The notes: generated by a model from the letters alone, not told the origin. DNA of 64,000 nucleotides from Paramecium pentaurelia (GCA_905183005.1 CAJJDO010000124.1:16120-80119), one strand, 5' to 3'. Counted from the first letter of the stretch, positions 48,894 through 61,905 are shown. Numbers and translations are program-made.

Positions 48894-50780
48894 ATGCAAG
48901 TAAAGTTATCCTTTTTCGACGATGCTAAATTCTCAAAGTCTTTTTGGGAGAAAACCAACATTTAGATAGAGGAATAAAAAATTGAATTTTAATCTGTCCT
49001 ATTTGAAAAAAGCAAAAAAACTGGTTTTTGGACAAGCAAAAACTATATCATTTAAGATGGTAAATTAATAAAGTTGAGGGTATATAAATAATTATAAATG
49101 ATAGCCAAATAAGAAAAATATACATCATGTTAATCTAGGGATATCAAGAATAGAGAGAATTAAGTATAAAAATGAATAGGAGTCTGATGTTTGTAATAAA
49201 GTATTGAATAATATATATATTTATAGAAGAAATATGGTTTTCGAATAATTCGTAATTAGAAATTCAAAGAACTGTATTCAAGATCTAAAGAACTAAATTA
49301 ATAAATCTGGGATTTTCTCAAAAAGTAATGTCTTCAACTTACATTCAAAGAAGAGTATGTTATTGAAAGAATGATTGGAAAAGGAAATTTTGCTAAAGTA
49401 ATTAAATTTAATATGACAGGTGTATCTTTGTAATAAAAAATCTGATAAATTGTAATATGCTGTTAAGGCATTTGAAAAAAGTAAGATGATGAATTCTGAA
49501 ACTGATAAATAAGCATTAATTAAAGAAATGTCAATTATGAGGAAGTTGAATTATAAAGGATTAATAAAAATGCATGAAATATTTGAAGATGATACTCATA
49601 TATTCCTAGTTCAAGATTATTTATAAGGAGGTGAATTATATTAATAGATAAAGAAGAATTAAAAATAATCTGAACCAATAGTTGCTACTATTCTAGCTAC
49701 TTTATTGGATTCTTTAGATTATTTACATAAATAAAACATTCTTCATAGAGATCTCAAACCAGAAAATATGATATTACGTAAAAAAGGAGTTTTGGAAGAT
49801 GTTGTAATAGCAGATTTTGGATTAGCAGATTTTTATGATCCATTAGGTAATTATATGTTTCAAAGATGTGGAACTCCTGGATTCGTGGCTCCAGAAGTAT
49901 TATAAGATAAGATTTATGATTCGAAAGTTGATATTTTTAGTGTTGGTTGTCTAATGTTTCTTTTGATTGCTGGTAAATCTCCTTTTAAGGGTTCTACTTA
50001 TGATGAAGTTGTAATGAGAAATTATCATTGTAAAATTGATTATCCATCTATTGATACTATTATTAGTAGTGCAGGTACATTCTTTATTATAAATATTAAA
50101 AGGATTATAACTATTAAAATTATTGTTGCATCCTCGACCATCATAAAGACCATAACCTAGAGATGCCTTAAGACATGAATGGTTTATGATCAATCTAGAT
50201 AAAACAAGATATTCAGAATTAAATAAATCAGAAGAATATATTTATGATACTAAAGATACTATTAAATCAAGTAATACTGATGCAGGTAGTTGTGGATTTA
50301 TGAAAAACTTTATTGGTCCTTCAAATTTAGATAAACCTGAATTTATGACTCCTCAATAAAATTGTATTGGAAATAAAAAGAAAGATAATCTTCTATTCAC
50401 TCCCCAAATTACAGTTATGCAATAAATTTAAGAATAATTTAATGATAGTGAAGAATAGATGTCTATAAAAAATTTAGATGATGACTTTACAGATATGATA
50501 TTCGATGATGAATCACCATAATCTCATAGATTACCTTAATATCAATTAGTAGGAAAGCTAAAATAAGCTGTTGATTCTAATAATTCTTCTTATTATGCAT
50601 CTCCTATAATCAAAGTAACAGATATATATATAATAAATTTATTAGAAAACTCCAGAGAGCCTTGCCAAAGATATCAATCCAAAAGTAATGACAATAAAAT
50701 AAAAAATATATGAATAATAGACTTAGCCAAAGATTGCTAGCAAAATAAAGAATAATTTGAAAAATCTTGAGCAATTATGA
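48894..50780 (+). CDS. CaMK-type protein kinase with N-terminal PH-like region
   Basis: ATG 48894, introns of 25, 26, 22, 28 and 31 nt, TGA 50778-50780: 584 residues. Residues about 1-130 contain KTGFWTSKNYIIQDGKLIKL and KYGFRIIRNQKFKELYSRS, a pattern like the PH-like domain of many ciliate kinases. The kinase domain (about 140-400) shows IGKGNFAKVYLCN (loop created by splicing), YAVKAFEKSK, HEIFEDDTHIFLVQDYLQGG, ILHRDLKPENMIL, ADFGLADF, CGTPGFVAPEVL and DIFSVGCLMFLLIAGKSPF. It is CAMK-group. The tail is polar with no EF-hands, so it is not a CDPK, and no calmodulin site is obvious. The next ATG is 4 bp after its stop. Confidence 0.8.
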
Positions 50781-50784
50781 TTTA

Positions 50785-51146
50785 ATGACTAAAATAATTA
50801 ATAATGTTTTAGAATTCTATTTCAAATCTCATTCTCATACAAAAAATAAGACTGTAGTTATGAGAATTTTAAAGATTTTTTAACATTCACAATAGAATAT
50901 TGGGGATATTTTTAATTCCTCTTAGAAAACCAAAATTAATTTAATTGACATTGATGCTTTAAGATTAAAGTATAATTCAAAAAATTTCTATAAAAGGGTA
51001 GTAATACGGATGTTGTATCAGAATGTTATTATATGTTCTAATAAATTCAATGTAATTGTAAAAAAGGATAACTATAACATGAGTAATAGATGAAGATCTT
51101 ATAAGGAATATATAAAATTAATCTTGTATTTAAAGAATTCAATTGA
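50785..51146 (+). CDS. Possible short gene, structure unresolved
   Basis: ATG at 50785, only 4 bp after the kinase stop, opens a good frame (MTKIINNVLEFYFKSHSH...) to about 51000. A second good frame (GSNTDVVSECYYMFQQ, CNCKKGQLQHEQ) runs to TGA 51144-51146. A 27-nt GT..AG stretch lies at the junction but does not shift the phase, so the join is unexplained: a base error, an unusual intron, or two unrelated frames. A later start (ATGAGAATT near 50864) would give more normal spacing. No family recognised. Confidence 0.35.
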
Positions 51147-51216
51147 TAATGAATTCAAATCAATTGATCTAAATTATTAATATTAATCAAAGTATATTAT
51201 TAATAATTTTAATAGT

Positions 51217-52914
51217 ATGAATTCAGAAGCTTCAATACGAACCATAAGTGTAAAATATACAGTTGTGTTTTGTGTTATCATTGGTTTCTTATTTTTATTT
51301 TCACAAATCCTTGACAATTTATTCTATGATTATACTATTATAGAAACAGAAATTGTCTTCATTAAAAGAGTTGGTATATTTAATGACTAATGATAGATTA
51401 AACTAATAATTAAATGATTATAGAATTAAATGAAGTTACTGAATAGAGTAATTCATTGGTTCTTACTTTATAAAATAACATGTAAAGCACAATAGAGCAG
51501 ATTTATAAAAAAATCAATTATTAAGTAAATGAAGAAGAAGATTATACTTTGTAATAATTTAATAATCAATATCGATAATCATTCAATCTAATATCAGAGT
51601 CAATATTTTTAAAAAATAAAATGAATAATTCTATGGATTCAATTTATCTATTAAATATAAAGAAGACCGTTAATACAGATTTTGCAGGAGTAGGTATTTA
51701 ATTTTTACTTATTATATAGATATCTCAATTTATTCAGATTATGGTACAAACTTTTTTGATTTATCACAATCTATCACATTAAACAATTTTTGGAATGAAG
51801 AATTGTAATTAAATTTGAAAAACAAAATTGTAACTAAATTTATAGAAGGATTGAATTATATACTGCTTGTATTATATGATTATACAACATATGATTAATA
51901 AATTGCCTTATTAAAAGATAATGATTTAGAAATTATACATACATCAAAGCATTAGATTTAAAATATTGCAACAATAAATTATAATATCATATTTCATTAT
52001 TAATATGATAGGGATATATATTTATATGAACGTATTTAATTTATTATTATTTAAGTGTAGTTAATTCATAGAAGATAAGCAAAATTTTATAATACTAAAA
52101 TAATAATATCTTATATTTTTAAGTGATTAAATTGTTTTTCTTTAATGAAAACACAATCGGTGTATTTTACTTAGAGTAAAATTAATTATTAGCATTAGAA
52201 TTACAAACGATAAATATAAAATAATAGGAGTAGCTTTAAATGAATATAAAAATGTATTTTTAAACATAGATATAACTGAAGAAATGATAAATTTTGATTA
52301 GATTTAATAAATAGAATTACTTCATGATTATAATATGGAACAAAATGTATTAGTAGTATCTTACAGTAAAAAATATTTATACTATTTAAAAATAAAACCT
52401 TTTATGTTTACCACATAATTTGATTAATGGAACCCAAAAAAACTAAAACTAAATATTCTTGAATAAGAAAGAGAAATATTTAAAAAGATTATTTATGATC
52501 ATTAAGATCAAATAATATATATAGTATAATTATTTTATTTACAACTAGTTATCAGAAAGCACTTAATCAAAATTTAAAATGCATTTAGTGGATCTTACCA
52601 ATTTAGATGATAAATCAAATAAAATTGATACTATGAAATTAAGAATGCCATATTTTAAATATGGAATCTAAGCTATAGATTTTCTCATATAAAAGAATTA
52701 AATTAATAATAATGTTATCCTTTTCTTGTTAAAAAATGGAGATGTTGCCTGTATTTAGCCGTTATAGTATGGAGAGGGAGTTTTAAAGAAAACTTTCATA
52801 ATAGAATTGTTAGATATTGTGTTAACTCTATCATTTATTGGATTCTTTAGGTATCTAAAGCGCTTATTATAAAAAATATATTCAAAAATAATATCTTGTT
52901 GTAGAAGAATTTGA
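51217..52914 (+). CDS. Membrane protein with N- and C-terminal TM segments, unrecognised
   Basis: ATG 51217, introns of about 23, 26, 29, 17 and 25 nt, TGA 52912-52914: 525 residues, in frame after splicing. One transmembrane segment near residues 14-32 (TVVFCVIIGFLFLFSQIL) and one near 490-508 (LLDIVLTLSFIGFFRYL) enclose about 450 residues. The C-terminus is short and basic with CC. The enclosed region is rich in beta-prone repeats (KNVFLNIDITEE, NVLVVSYSKKYLYYLKIK, QIIYILSEST, NVILFLLKNGDVACIQPL), which suggests a propeller-like lumenal or extracellular domain. The 17-nt intron is shorter than any other here and may be misplaced. No function can be given. Confidence 0.5.
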
Positions 52915-53040
52915 TAAAAATGCTTTTTATTAAGATATATTATATATATAATTATTTATTTCAGAAATTCCTTCTTGATTTTTACAAGCTTAAATTTGAT
53001 ATATGTAAAAAGTTTAATTTTTAATAAAAGTATTTTATTT

Positions 53041-54289
53041 AAAATTTTTGATAAATGTTAAAAGAGAAACTGCAAGAAATAAAGGATTCAAATACAAATT
53101 TATATTAACATTTGAATAATGTATTGACTAAGATATTATTGGATAATCCAAAAGTATGAATATATTATGAGTTATAATTGTAGAATGCTTTTGAATTATT
53201 TGAAGATTATTCATTTTAAGTAAAATCAAATGGATTCACATTTGATAAATATAATGAATTTGATAATGCAGAAAGAACAAAAGTTACTATGGATTAAGCT
53301 ATTTAATAAAAGACATTGAAACTAATCAATAAAATTAATCTTGGAACTGATGAAGAACCTTAAGAATCAACTTAAACTGGATATTTACCTAATTTAACAG
53401 AAGAATCATATTTATATGAATGGGCTGGTATTGGAATTGATGAGAATTATAAAATATTTAAAGCATTGACAGTAATTATATTTAATTTAATATATTAGTT
53501 ATTATCTGTTACTAAATAAGCATCTAAACTTAGATTTTGGGGTAAAATTATGGGAAGAGATAAAGATTATTATATTGCTGAAGGAGTTGCTACAAGTACT
53601 GTTGAAGATGGTGAATTACCACCTGAAGTTGAACCAAGAGGATCTGGTATTAATACTAAATCATATTGGGCATGCACTGATATATTAAATGATAAAGATT
53701 GGGTTGAATTACCATTGGTTACACCATAATAAATCAATATATCTAGATAAATTAAATATATGTTTACAGGTAATTTAGAAAGTGATGTTATCACTAATCC
53801 TTATTTCTTTGGAAAAGAAAAACATTTATTAAAAGCATAAATTGTTAGAATTACATAATCTACTGTTATTATTCCAAAAGGTTAATATATTTTAAGAGAA
53901 GGTGAACCAAGAGAAATAGATCCAGCACCTGAATATAAATTACCAGGATTTCATGATTTAAAAACATTAAATGATTGGATGCATTTCAATTAAAATATAT
54001 TAAATGTAAATTATTTTAATTATTATTATTAATAGTGTGGTAGATTAGTACATTTAATACCATCTGAATTACCTGAAGGTGTTGAACCAGAAGCTTATTA
54101 AAAATAAATAGAAGCTGCTGATCCATTTGAAAATAGATTAAAACCAATTTCAAATGATAAAATATAAAATAATAAACCAGCTTGGAAAATTAGAATTGTT
54201 GGTGATACAACTGATTATAATCCTTTAGCCAAAGACACTAATAATAAAGTTAATAATGGTGTTATTATTATTAAATCTTTAGTTTGGCC
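53041..54289. repeat. Segment D, second copy (1,249 bp, truncated)
   Basis: Identical to 38275-39523 and to 54291-55539; ends at the N (54290). Its left flank is unique and differs from that at 38275. Confidence 0.9.
53055..54289 (+). CDS. RSPH4A/6A-like: RSP4/6 gene, copy 2, 3' end cut by gap
   Basis: Same start (ATG 53055), introns and sequence as the gene at 38289, reaching SLVWP before the N. Overlap with the next contig makes it redundant with copy 3. Its upstream flank is the membrane protein gene ending at 52914, so in this context the RSP4/6 promoter region is only about 140 bp. Confidence 0.85.
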
Positions 54290-54290
54290 N
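54290..54290. other. Assembly gap (N)
   Basis: Between two copies of segment D. Confidence 0.95.
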
Positions 54291-54304
54291 AAAATTTTTG
54301 ATAA

Positions 54305-55750
54305 ATGTTAAAAGAGAAACTGCAAGAAATAAAGGATTCAAATACAAATTTATATTAACATTTGAATAATGTATTGACTAAGATATTATTGGATAATCCA
54401 AAAGTATGAATATATTATGAGTTATAATTGTAGAATGCTTTTGAATTATTTGAAGATTATTCATTTTAAGTAAAATCAAATGGATTCACATTTGATAAAT
54501 ATAATGAATTTGATAATGCAGAAAGAACAAAAGTTACTATGGATTAAGCTATTTAATAAAAGACATTGAAACTAATCAATAAAATTAATCTTGGAACTGA
54601 TGAAGAACCTTAAGAATCAACTTAAACTGGATATTTACCTAATTTAACAGAAGAATCATATTTATATGAATGGGCTGGTATTGGAATTGATGAGAATTAT
54701 AAAATATTTAAAGCATTGACAGTAATTATATTTAATTTAATATATTAGTTATTATCTGTTACTAAATAAGCATCTAAACTTAGATTTTGGGGTAAAATTA
54801 TGGGAAGAGATAAAGATTATTATATTGCTGAAGGAGTTGCTACAAGTACTGTTGAAGATGGTGAATTACCACCTGAAGTTGAACCAAGAGGATCTGGTAT
54901 TAATACTAAATCATATTGGGCATGCACTGATATATTAAATGATAAAGATTGGGTTGAATTACCATTGGTTACACCATAATAAATCAATATATCTAGATAA
55001 ATTAAATATATGTTTACAGGTAATTTAGAAAGTGATGTTATCACTAATCCTTATTTCTTTGGAAAAGAAAAACATTTATTAAAAGCATAAATTGTTAGAA
55101 TTACATAATCTACTGTTATTATTCCAAAAGGTTAATATATTTTAAGAGAAGGTGAACCAAGAGAAATAGATCCAGCACCTGAATATAAATTACCAGGATT
55201 TCATGATTTAAAAACATTAAATGATTGGATGCATTTCAATTAAAATATATTAAATGTAAATTATTTTAATTATTATTATTAATAGTGTGGTAGATTAGTA
55301 CATTTAATACCATCTGAATTACCTGAAGGTGTTGAACCAGAAGCTTATTAAAAATAAATAGAAGCTGCTGATCCATTTGAAAATAGATTAAAACCAATTT
55401 CAAATGATAAAATATAAAATAATAAACCAGCTTGGAAAATTAGAATTGTTGGTGATACAACTGATTATAATCCTTTAGCCAAAGACACTAATAATAAAGT
55501 TAATAATGGTGTTATTATTATTAAATCTTTAGTTTGGCCAGGATTAGTAACTGTCTATTCTGTAATAATCTATTTTAATTTATAATAGAACAAAGTATTA
55601 TCACAATTATATTATGGTTATGGATTTAAGGCAACAAATAATCATTTCTATCCTAAATAACCATAATAAGTTTAATAAGAATAACCAGATCTTCCAGAAT
55701 AACCAGAACCCAATTTCCCAGCTGAAGTCCCTTAATAACAATAAGATTGA
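54305..55750 (+). CDS. RSPH4A/6A-like: RSP4/6 gene, copy 3 (complete)
   Basis: Complete gene, identical to 38289-39734 at offset 16016: ATG 54305, four introns, TGA 55748-55750. This copy is followed rightwards by continuous sequence through the RING gene and the coiled-coil gene. No silent differences from the other copies were noticed, which speaks against separate ohnologues: copies from the Paramecium whole-genome duplications differ at synonymous sites. Confidence 0.88.
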
Positions 55751-55957
55751 TCATTATTATTATTAAATTATGGAATAAGAGGATACACTTTATTTTATAT
55801 AATTTAATGTAGTCATATATTCGAATGACTTAATTAATCCTAGTTAATTGTAATAGACTTTAAAAAGATATATGAATAATTAATATGATAGAAATAATGC
55901 CATTGCTAAATTTTTACTAATTTTAGGGTTCATATAATTATATATATATAAGTAATA

Positions 55958-56434
55958 TCAATTTATTTCATTTTCTGAATCTATTTAATTTTCTAAATCT
56001 ATATCCAAAAGTAATAAGAGTAGTTATGATAATTATTGAATCAAAAAGATGCTATTTGATACTTCATTACTTTATTTTGGTTATTTAAAAGTGTAAGTTT
56101 TCTATTTAGCCAACTAACTTTTTTTCCAAATTCGTATGACTTTTGTAAAATCAGCTCTGCATTAAGGACATGTAAGATTCTGTTTTGACCATTATTTAAT
56201 ACATTAGAAACAAAATACATGTTGACAATTTTAAACAATTCCCTTTTTATAAGTAAAATATATTGTTACTTAATCAACTATAGAGGAATAGCAAATACTA
56301 CAATTTAATTCTGGATTTTATAAAATATTTATTACATCATCTTATTCTTTAATTTCCTACTTTCTTATATTTTTTTGGGTTCTTGATGAAGTCTCTTAAG
56401 ATATTAAATTTTCATTTATTTTTTATTTACCCAT
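55958..56434 (-). CDS. RING-finger protein (assembly copy 2)
   Basis: Same gene as 39942-40418, complete, lying in contig-overlap sequence. Confidence 0.7.
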
Positions 56435-56554
56435 ATTTCTATTAATTTATTAATAAATATTTTTTTTTAAAAAAATAATAATTATATCAAGTTCTTTAAA
56501 TGAAAAATATTAGAATTATATGATAAATAATAGAAATAATGTATTTAAATATTA

Positions 56555-56767
56555 TCATTACTATAATGAAGCAAATTTATCAAGTAATTAAGTCATTCCA
56601 TGTTCAATTGCAAGATTCATCATGTCAGCTATTTTGTACTTGGATGAAATCAATTTATCTTCACATTATTTTAATTATGATTCTAATTCTTTGACCCTCT
56701 ATTTAAATTAATATTAACTATTTATTAAGTCATCTAATTATTTCTTTTAATTTGAATTAATCATCTT
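56555..56767 (-). CDS. 3' end of coiled-coil gene, cut by gap
   Basis: Redundant copy of the end of the gene at 57644-59133. Confidence 0.7.
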
Positions 56768-56768
56768 N
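56768..56768. other. Assembly gap (N)
   Basis: Between the two copies of duplicate E. Confidence 0.95.
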
Positions 56769-57856
56769 AATAACCAGATCTTCCAGAATAACCAGAACCC
56801 AATTTCCCAGCTGAAGTCCCTTAATAACAATAAGATTGATCATTATTATTATTAAATTATGGAATAAGAGGATACACTTTATTTTATATAATTTAATGTA
56901 GTCATATATTCGAATGACTTAATTAATCCTAGTTAATTGTAATAGACTTTAAAAAGATATATGAATAATTAATATGATAGAAATAATGCCATTGCTAAAT
57001 TTTTACTAATTTTAGGGTTCATATAATTATATATATATAAGTAATATCAATTTATTTCATTTTCTGAATCTATTTAATTTTCTAAATCTATATCCAAAAG
57101 TAATAAGAGTAGTTATGATAATTATTGAATCAAAAAGATGCTATTTGATACTTCATTACTTTATTTTGGTTATTTAAAAGTGTAAGTTTTCTATTTAGCC
57201 AACTAACTTTTTTTCCAAATTCGTATGACTTTTGTAAAATCAGCTCTGCATTAAGGACATGTAAGATTCTGTTTTGACCATTATTTAATACATTAGAAAC
57301 AAAATACATGTTGACAATTTTAAACAATTCCCTTTTTATAAGTAAAATATATTGTTACTTAATCAACTATAGAGGAATAGCAAATACTACAATTTAATTC
57401 TGGATTTTATAAAATATTTATTACATCATCTTATTCTTTAATTTCCTACTTTCTTATATTTTTTTGGGTTCTTGATGAAGTCTCTTAAGATATTAAATTT
57501 TCATTTATTTTTTATTTACCCATATTTCTATTAATTTATTAATAAATATTTTTTTTTAAAAAAATAATAATTATATCAAGTTCTTTAAATGAAAAATATT
57601 AGAATTATATGATAAATAATAGAAATAATGTATTTAAATATTATCATTACTATAATGAAGCAAATTTATCAAGTAATTAAGTCATTCCATGTTCAATTGC
57701 AAGATTCATCATGTCAGCTATTTTGTACTTGGATGAAATCAATTTATCTTCACATTATTTTAATTATGATTCTAATTCTTTGACCCTCTATTTAAATTAA
57801 TATTAACTATTTATTAAGTCATCTAATTATTTCTTTTAATTTGAATTAATCATCTT
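56769..57856. repeat. Direct duplicate E, second copy
   Basis: Same as 55680-56767, continuing into unique sequence at 57857. Confidence 0.92.
57047..57523 (-). CDS. RING-finger protein (assembly copy 3)
   Basis: Same gene as 39942-40418. This copy is contiguous with the complete coiled-coil gene to its right and probably represents the true locus. Confidence 0.75.
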
Positions 57857-59133
57857 AGTTTATAATATAAAATTAAACTTTTTAAGTAAGTTCTTCTTCC
57901 TATATTTAATTTAATTTTCCCTAGAGTTCTTTTAATTCATCCAATTTCTCCTTCAATTTAACATTTTCTAAACCAGCATTACCTTATTCTACGATTAACA
58001 ATAGATATTACTTTATTTTATGTGTTATTCATATTATTAAATTTTTTACATTAAAAATGTTTCTTTTTCTTTAAAATTTTATTCAAGTTCTTACTTTTAA
58101 TGTAAAACTTATTTGTATTTTTCTTTGTAATCTTTTTCTTCATCTCCAAGAAAATTAACAATTTAATTTGTTTTACAATTATTTAATTCTTCCTACAATT
58201 TATTAATATCATCAACCTTAATTAATTATCTAAAATTACTTATTCATTATATCTTTATGTTTTATAATCCAATTATTTTTGTAAAACTTTATTTTAAGCT
58301 TCTATTTTTTTTAATTATGTTTATAACTATTTTAATTAAATAGTAGATGATTATTATTAATCAATATTCTTATCTTATTGTTCCAATTATTATTATAAAT
58401 TTAAAATTTATTCTTTAGATTCCTATTATAAACTTTAATATTCTTGTTATTATTTTTAAAGAGCTACATTCATTTCATTAATTCTTTATCTAAGATTTTA
58501 TATTTCCATTTACAAAACCTTATCATTTGTTGTTGAATCTCTTTAGAATTAAACTGTTTATACTATATTTTATTAAGGTTTTTATTAGCTTTTTAATTAC
58601 TATAATTCTAATGTTAATTAAGTATTGATAGATAGTGCTTATTCTTTTTAATGTTAAGCCTTTCTTAATTACTCTTATAATATGCTTATTTATTAAAGAG
58701 TTTATTTTTATTCAGGATTCTCTACTGGCTTTGAAAATAACAATTCCTCTTTTTCTTTTTCATTTTTTGCATTTCTGGCCTTTAATTGCTCTATTTTTTA
58801 ATTACTTCTTTCTAACTCTCCTTATATTATTTAATATTTTTCATTCATTTTAGTTAATTCATTTTACAATTAATCAAATTTTTACCTATTTTTTTTTAAT
58901 TCATTGTCTGTCTAAATGAATAATAATAAAAGAATATTACTTATGATGTATCCCTTTATATCATTTCCTTTTCCTTTAATAATTTTTAATATTATTCTTA
59001 AAGTTTCAAATGATCTATCCTCAAAATCTCAAATTCAGATTCAATCTAATTTTAATAATAATTAAATACCTTCTTACAATTTTGGCATTCTTGATCAGCA
59101 AATAAACTATTTATTTTAGCCTAACTTGACATT
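57644..59133 (-). CDS. Long coiled-coil protein, Gln-rich
   Basis: ATG 59131-59133 to TGA 57644-57646, with about five introns of 23-29 nt, giving roughly 455 residues. One splice phase could not be settled. An N-terminal C-x2-C (QECQNCKK) precedes an almost uninterrupted coiled coil of Gln, Glu, Lys and Leu, where most Gln are TAA or TAG (LKLQEQYQKLLKEKEMIQ; LDELKELQGKLNQIQEEEL). It ends with a short non-coil segment, ADMMNLAIEHGMTQLLDKF. No known domain is present; scaffold, basal-body or tethering roles are possible but unsupported. The 3' end is present twice more because of contig overlaps. Confidence 0.6.
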
Positions 59134-59406
59134 ATTAGATATTTAATAATGTTTATATTTTATTTTTAATATATATCACTATTACACTTAAATAGATTTA
59201 ATAATATATAGAATAAAATGATTGTTATATTTAGAATAAAACAAATAATCTATTTTGAAATTGATAAAAATACTTATAATATTAAATAGATTTAAATATA
59301 TAATTTCTATTTATTTAATGATAATATAAATGTGTAAATTATATATATATATCTTAATATATAAATACTAATATAATGACATTATCACATATAAATAAAT
59401 AATAAT

Positions 59407-60891
59407 TCATTCTACTATTTCTTAATTTTAAGCATGTTAATTCATTAAATATAATGCATATTATGCTATTATTTTTTATAATTCCTCTTTAATTTCTTAA
59501 GTTTACATTTATTAATAAGCTTCTTTCCAATAATTTAACTTTACATTAATTGTTAAGAATGAATTCCAAGAATTCTCTTATGCTATTCTATTGATTGAAT
59601 TATTCATTTCAATAATACTATGTACTTTTATTTCATATTTATCAACATTAGTTTATAAATTGAATTTATACAATTTATCATACAAAGGTCTAATTTATTT
59701 TTTTTGTTCTATTTATTTTTTTTAATTTTAAGAAGAATATCTCAAATACTTCTATGAAATTTCTACCTATTAATTCAATTTAGTTGGAAATGATTCACTT
59801 CTATTTGATTTAATCTTATGATCAAATAAAGATTTTGTTCCATTAGAACCTGCTTAAGTTGAATTATTTTATTCATCTTTTTACATTAATGAAACCTATT
59901 TAGAAAGTACTAATTATTATGATTCATCTATTTTTGTTTCAATTTATTATTCATATTCTTTTGGTGATAATTTTTATGACTTTTTATCCAATAATTTCTT
60001 CTTCTTTTTCTCTATAGATTACCCTCTTTCTTCATTAGATTTTTCTATTTATTATTATTATTATTATTATGTTTTCTTCTTCTTTCCTGAATGCTAAACA
60101 ACTTCTTTCTTTTAACCCTTCATTTTATTATTCATTGCATTAACTGGTGGTACTTGATTTAATTAAATTTTCTCTTATGGCTAAGGAGATGATAATTGTG
60201 AATCAGTTGTTCCCCAAGTCTTTTTTTTATTCTTTATCAATTTTCTTATACCTTCTCCCCATAGAGCTGATGCCTAAAAAAATACTGAAAGAAATCTGAA
60301 TCATTATAAAATTGGAATACCTATTTATGTTAACCAATTATCTGATAACTGCTTCAAACAATTAAATCATATCCTTTTATTTTCTTACAGAATCTACATA
60401 TATATCTGACACAGCCTAAGTTAGATTACTGTATTCCGAATTTAATATTAGGTAATCATTAATTATCATAAGGTCTAAGATATGAAGGAACACTATAACT
60501 ATAGTTCCAACACATTTTTGTAACATGAATTTTTTGTTAATTACATTCAAGATTTCAGTATGAAGTAAATTAATCACCAAGCCAACCAAATATAAAGTAA
60601 TTGAGGCTCTTATAAACTAAAAATTAGTTCAAACTTACTTACTTCAGGATAAAAACTACCAAAGTTATGATTATAAAGCGAAGATGAGATTTATTAAGCT
60701 TATTGTAATTATTTTTGAGAAGTAAGACCATATTGTTAAAGTGAATTTTGATTTTTTGCTTTTTAATCACCTCTAAGTGATGCAAACAGTAAAATATTAA
60801 TTCCAATCTAGAAAGTCTTTATTGTCACTACTCTGAGTTCTTCCAAACGCAGACGCAATGTTAAATAGAGGTTCTTGACTTTAGAACTCAT
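59407..60891 (-). CDS. Membrane protein with basic, low-complexity C-terminus
   Basis: ATG 60889-60891, introns of 26 and 25 nt, TGA 59407-59409: 477 residues, in frame after splicing. The N-terminal 160 residues hold about three hydrophobic segments (IGINILLFASL, ITLYLVGLVINLL, VGTIVIVFLHILDLMII). A second hydrophobic-aromatic region reads RFLSVFFQASALWGEG, and its helical ALWGEG...W motif looks conserved. The rest is Lys/Gln/Ser-rich with KKKK clusters and a polyglutamine run of TAA codons, then a folded-looking end (YDKLYKFNLQTNVDKYEIK, NSWNSFLTINVKLNYWKEAY). No family is recognised. The C-terminal part could bind nucleic acid or be cytosolic and disordered. Confidence 0.6.
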
Positions 60892-61704
60892 AAGTATTAA
60901 ATAATTACGTTTTTCTAAATTTCTTAATATAACATTATTCTTATCAATACGATTACTTCACAATGCAAGCAATAAACTGTCATCGTAAAATTCATTTCTA
61001 TAACAATTTTTATCTATTCACATTAAATATAGAGATTTCAAAGAGAATGTAAAAATAGAAAATAAACATATACATATAGTTATATTCATAATTAATATCA
61101 ATAATTATATATGTAATTTATTTTATTCTAAAATTATCAAATGCTTACCCATAAGATTCTTATATCATTCATAATTTTCTATATATATGATACTATAATT
61201 ATTTTGTTTTTAAAAAGAATTATATTGATATTTTATTATGTCTTTAAATAAATAACTCCATTACTAATTCATAAATATAATAATTATTTTGATTATAATT
61301 ATTTTATATCAATAATCCATTGAGAATTTTATAAATTTATAAACATTATATATATTTTCATCATTTTCAATTGAATTAACTTCTTTATTTAGTTCTTTTA
61401 ATTACATTATCATCAATATAAATCACCTATTTAATTTTAAATGGATTTCTAGAGATAAAGAAGAAATTTATGATAAAAACAAGATTTGTATAATATTTAA
61501 ACTAATTCTTAAATAAAATGTAGTGATTCATGTTCACATAGTTTATTGATTATGAATTAATATGTTTATTATGTATATATAAGTTTCTATATAATTCATT
61601 GCTTAGATTTCCTGTTTATAAGTTTTTTTATTAAAATTTGATTATAAATACCTGGTGTTGAAAAATGTATTTTTTAATATTTTTTTTAAGATTTTAGTAT
61701 ACAA
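60892..61704. other. Intergenic region between divergent genes
   Basis: About 810 bp, strongly AT-rich, no gene seen; must contain the promoters of both flanking genes. No motif stands out. Confidence 0.5.
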
Positions 61705-61905
61705 ATGAATACTCATACAATTACTTATCCTAAACCTTTAGTTCGCATATTGCAACATTCAAGAGCAGATACCTCTAGTGTTTCATCAAATCAATCTTAC
61801 GAATCTCATTTTACAGATATCGAAAGACCTTAAAATCCAATGATAAAGAATTTCGTAGACAATCAAGAGGATGATCTCGAAAGCTTCTTTGATCAACTAG
61901 AATGA
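61705..61905 (+). CDS. Small acidic protein (66 aa), hypothetical
   Basis: ATG 61705 to TGA 61903-61905, single exon. Base composition is less AT-rich than the surroundings, and Gln is written mostly as CAA with one TAA. The sequence is soluble and polar: a central Ser-rich segment (HSRADTSSVSSNQSYES) and an acidic aromatic end (NQEDDLESFFDQLE) that could be a short interaction motif. No homologue is recognised. The gene is isolated, with about 330 bp before the next one. Confidence 0.5.

Larger units (their letters stand above)
54291..56747. repeat. Segment D, third copy (matches 38275-40731)
   Basis: Begins exactly where the flanks of the other two copies diverge, as a contig would that starts at a branch in an assembly graph. 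Confidence 0.9.
55680..56767. repeat. Direct duplicate E, first copy (1,088 bp)
   Basis: Identical to 56769-57856 (offset 1089), separated by the N at 56768. Confidence 0.92.

Noticed and set aside
38289..55750. Three RSP4/6 paralogues
   Set aside because: No differences were noticed and copies end or start at gaps; at most two genomic contexts exist.
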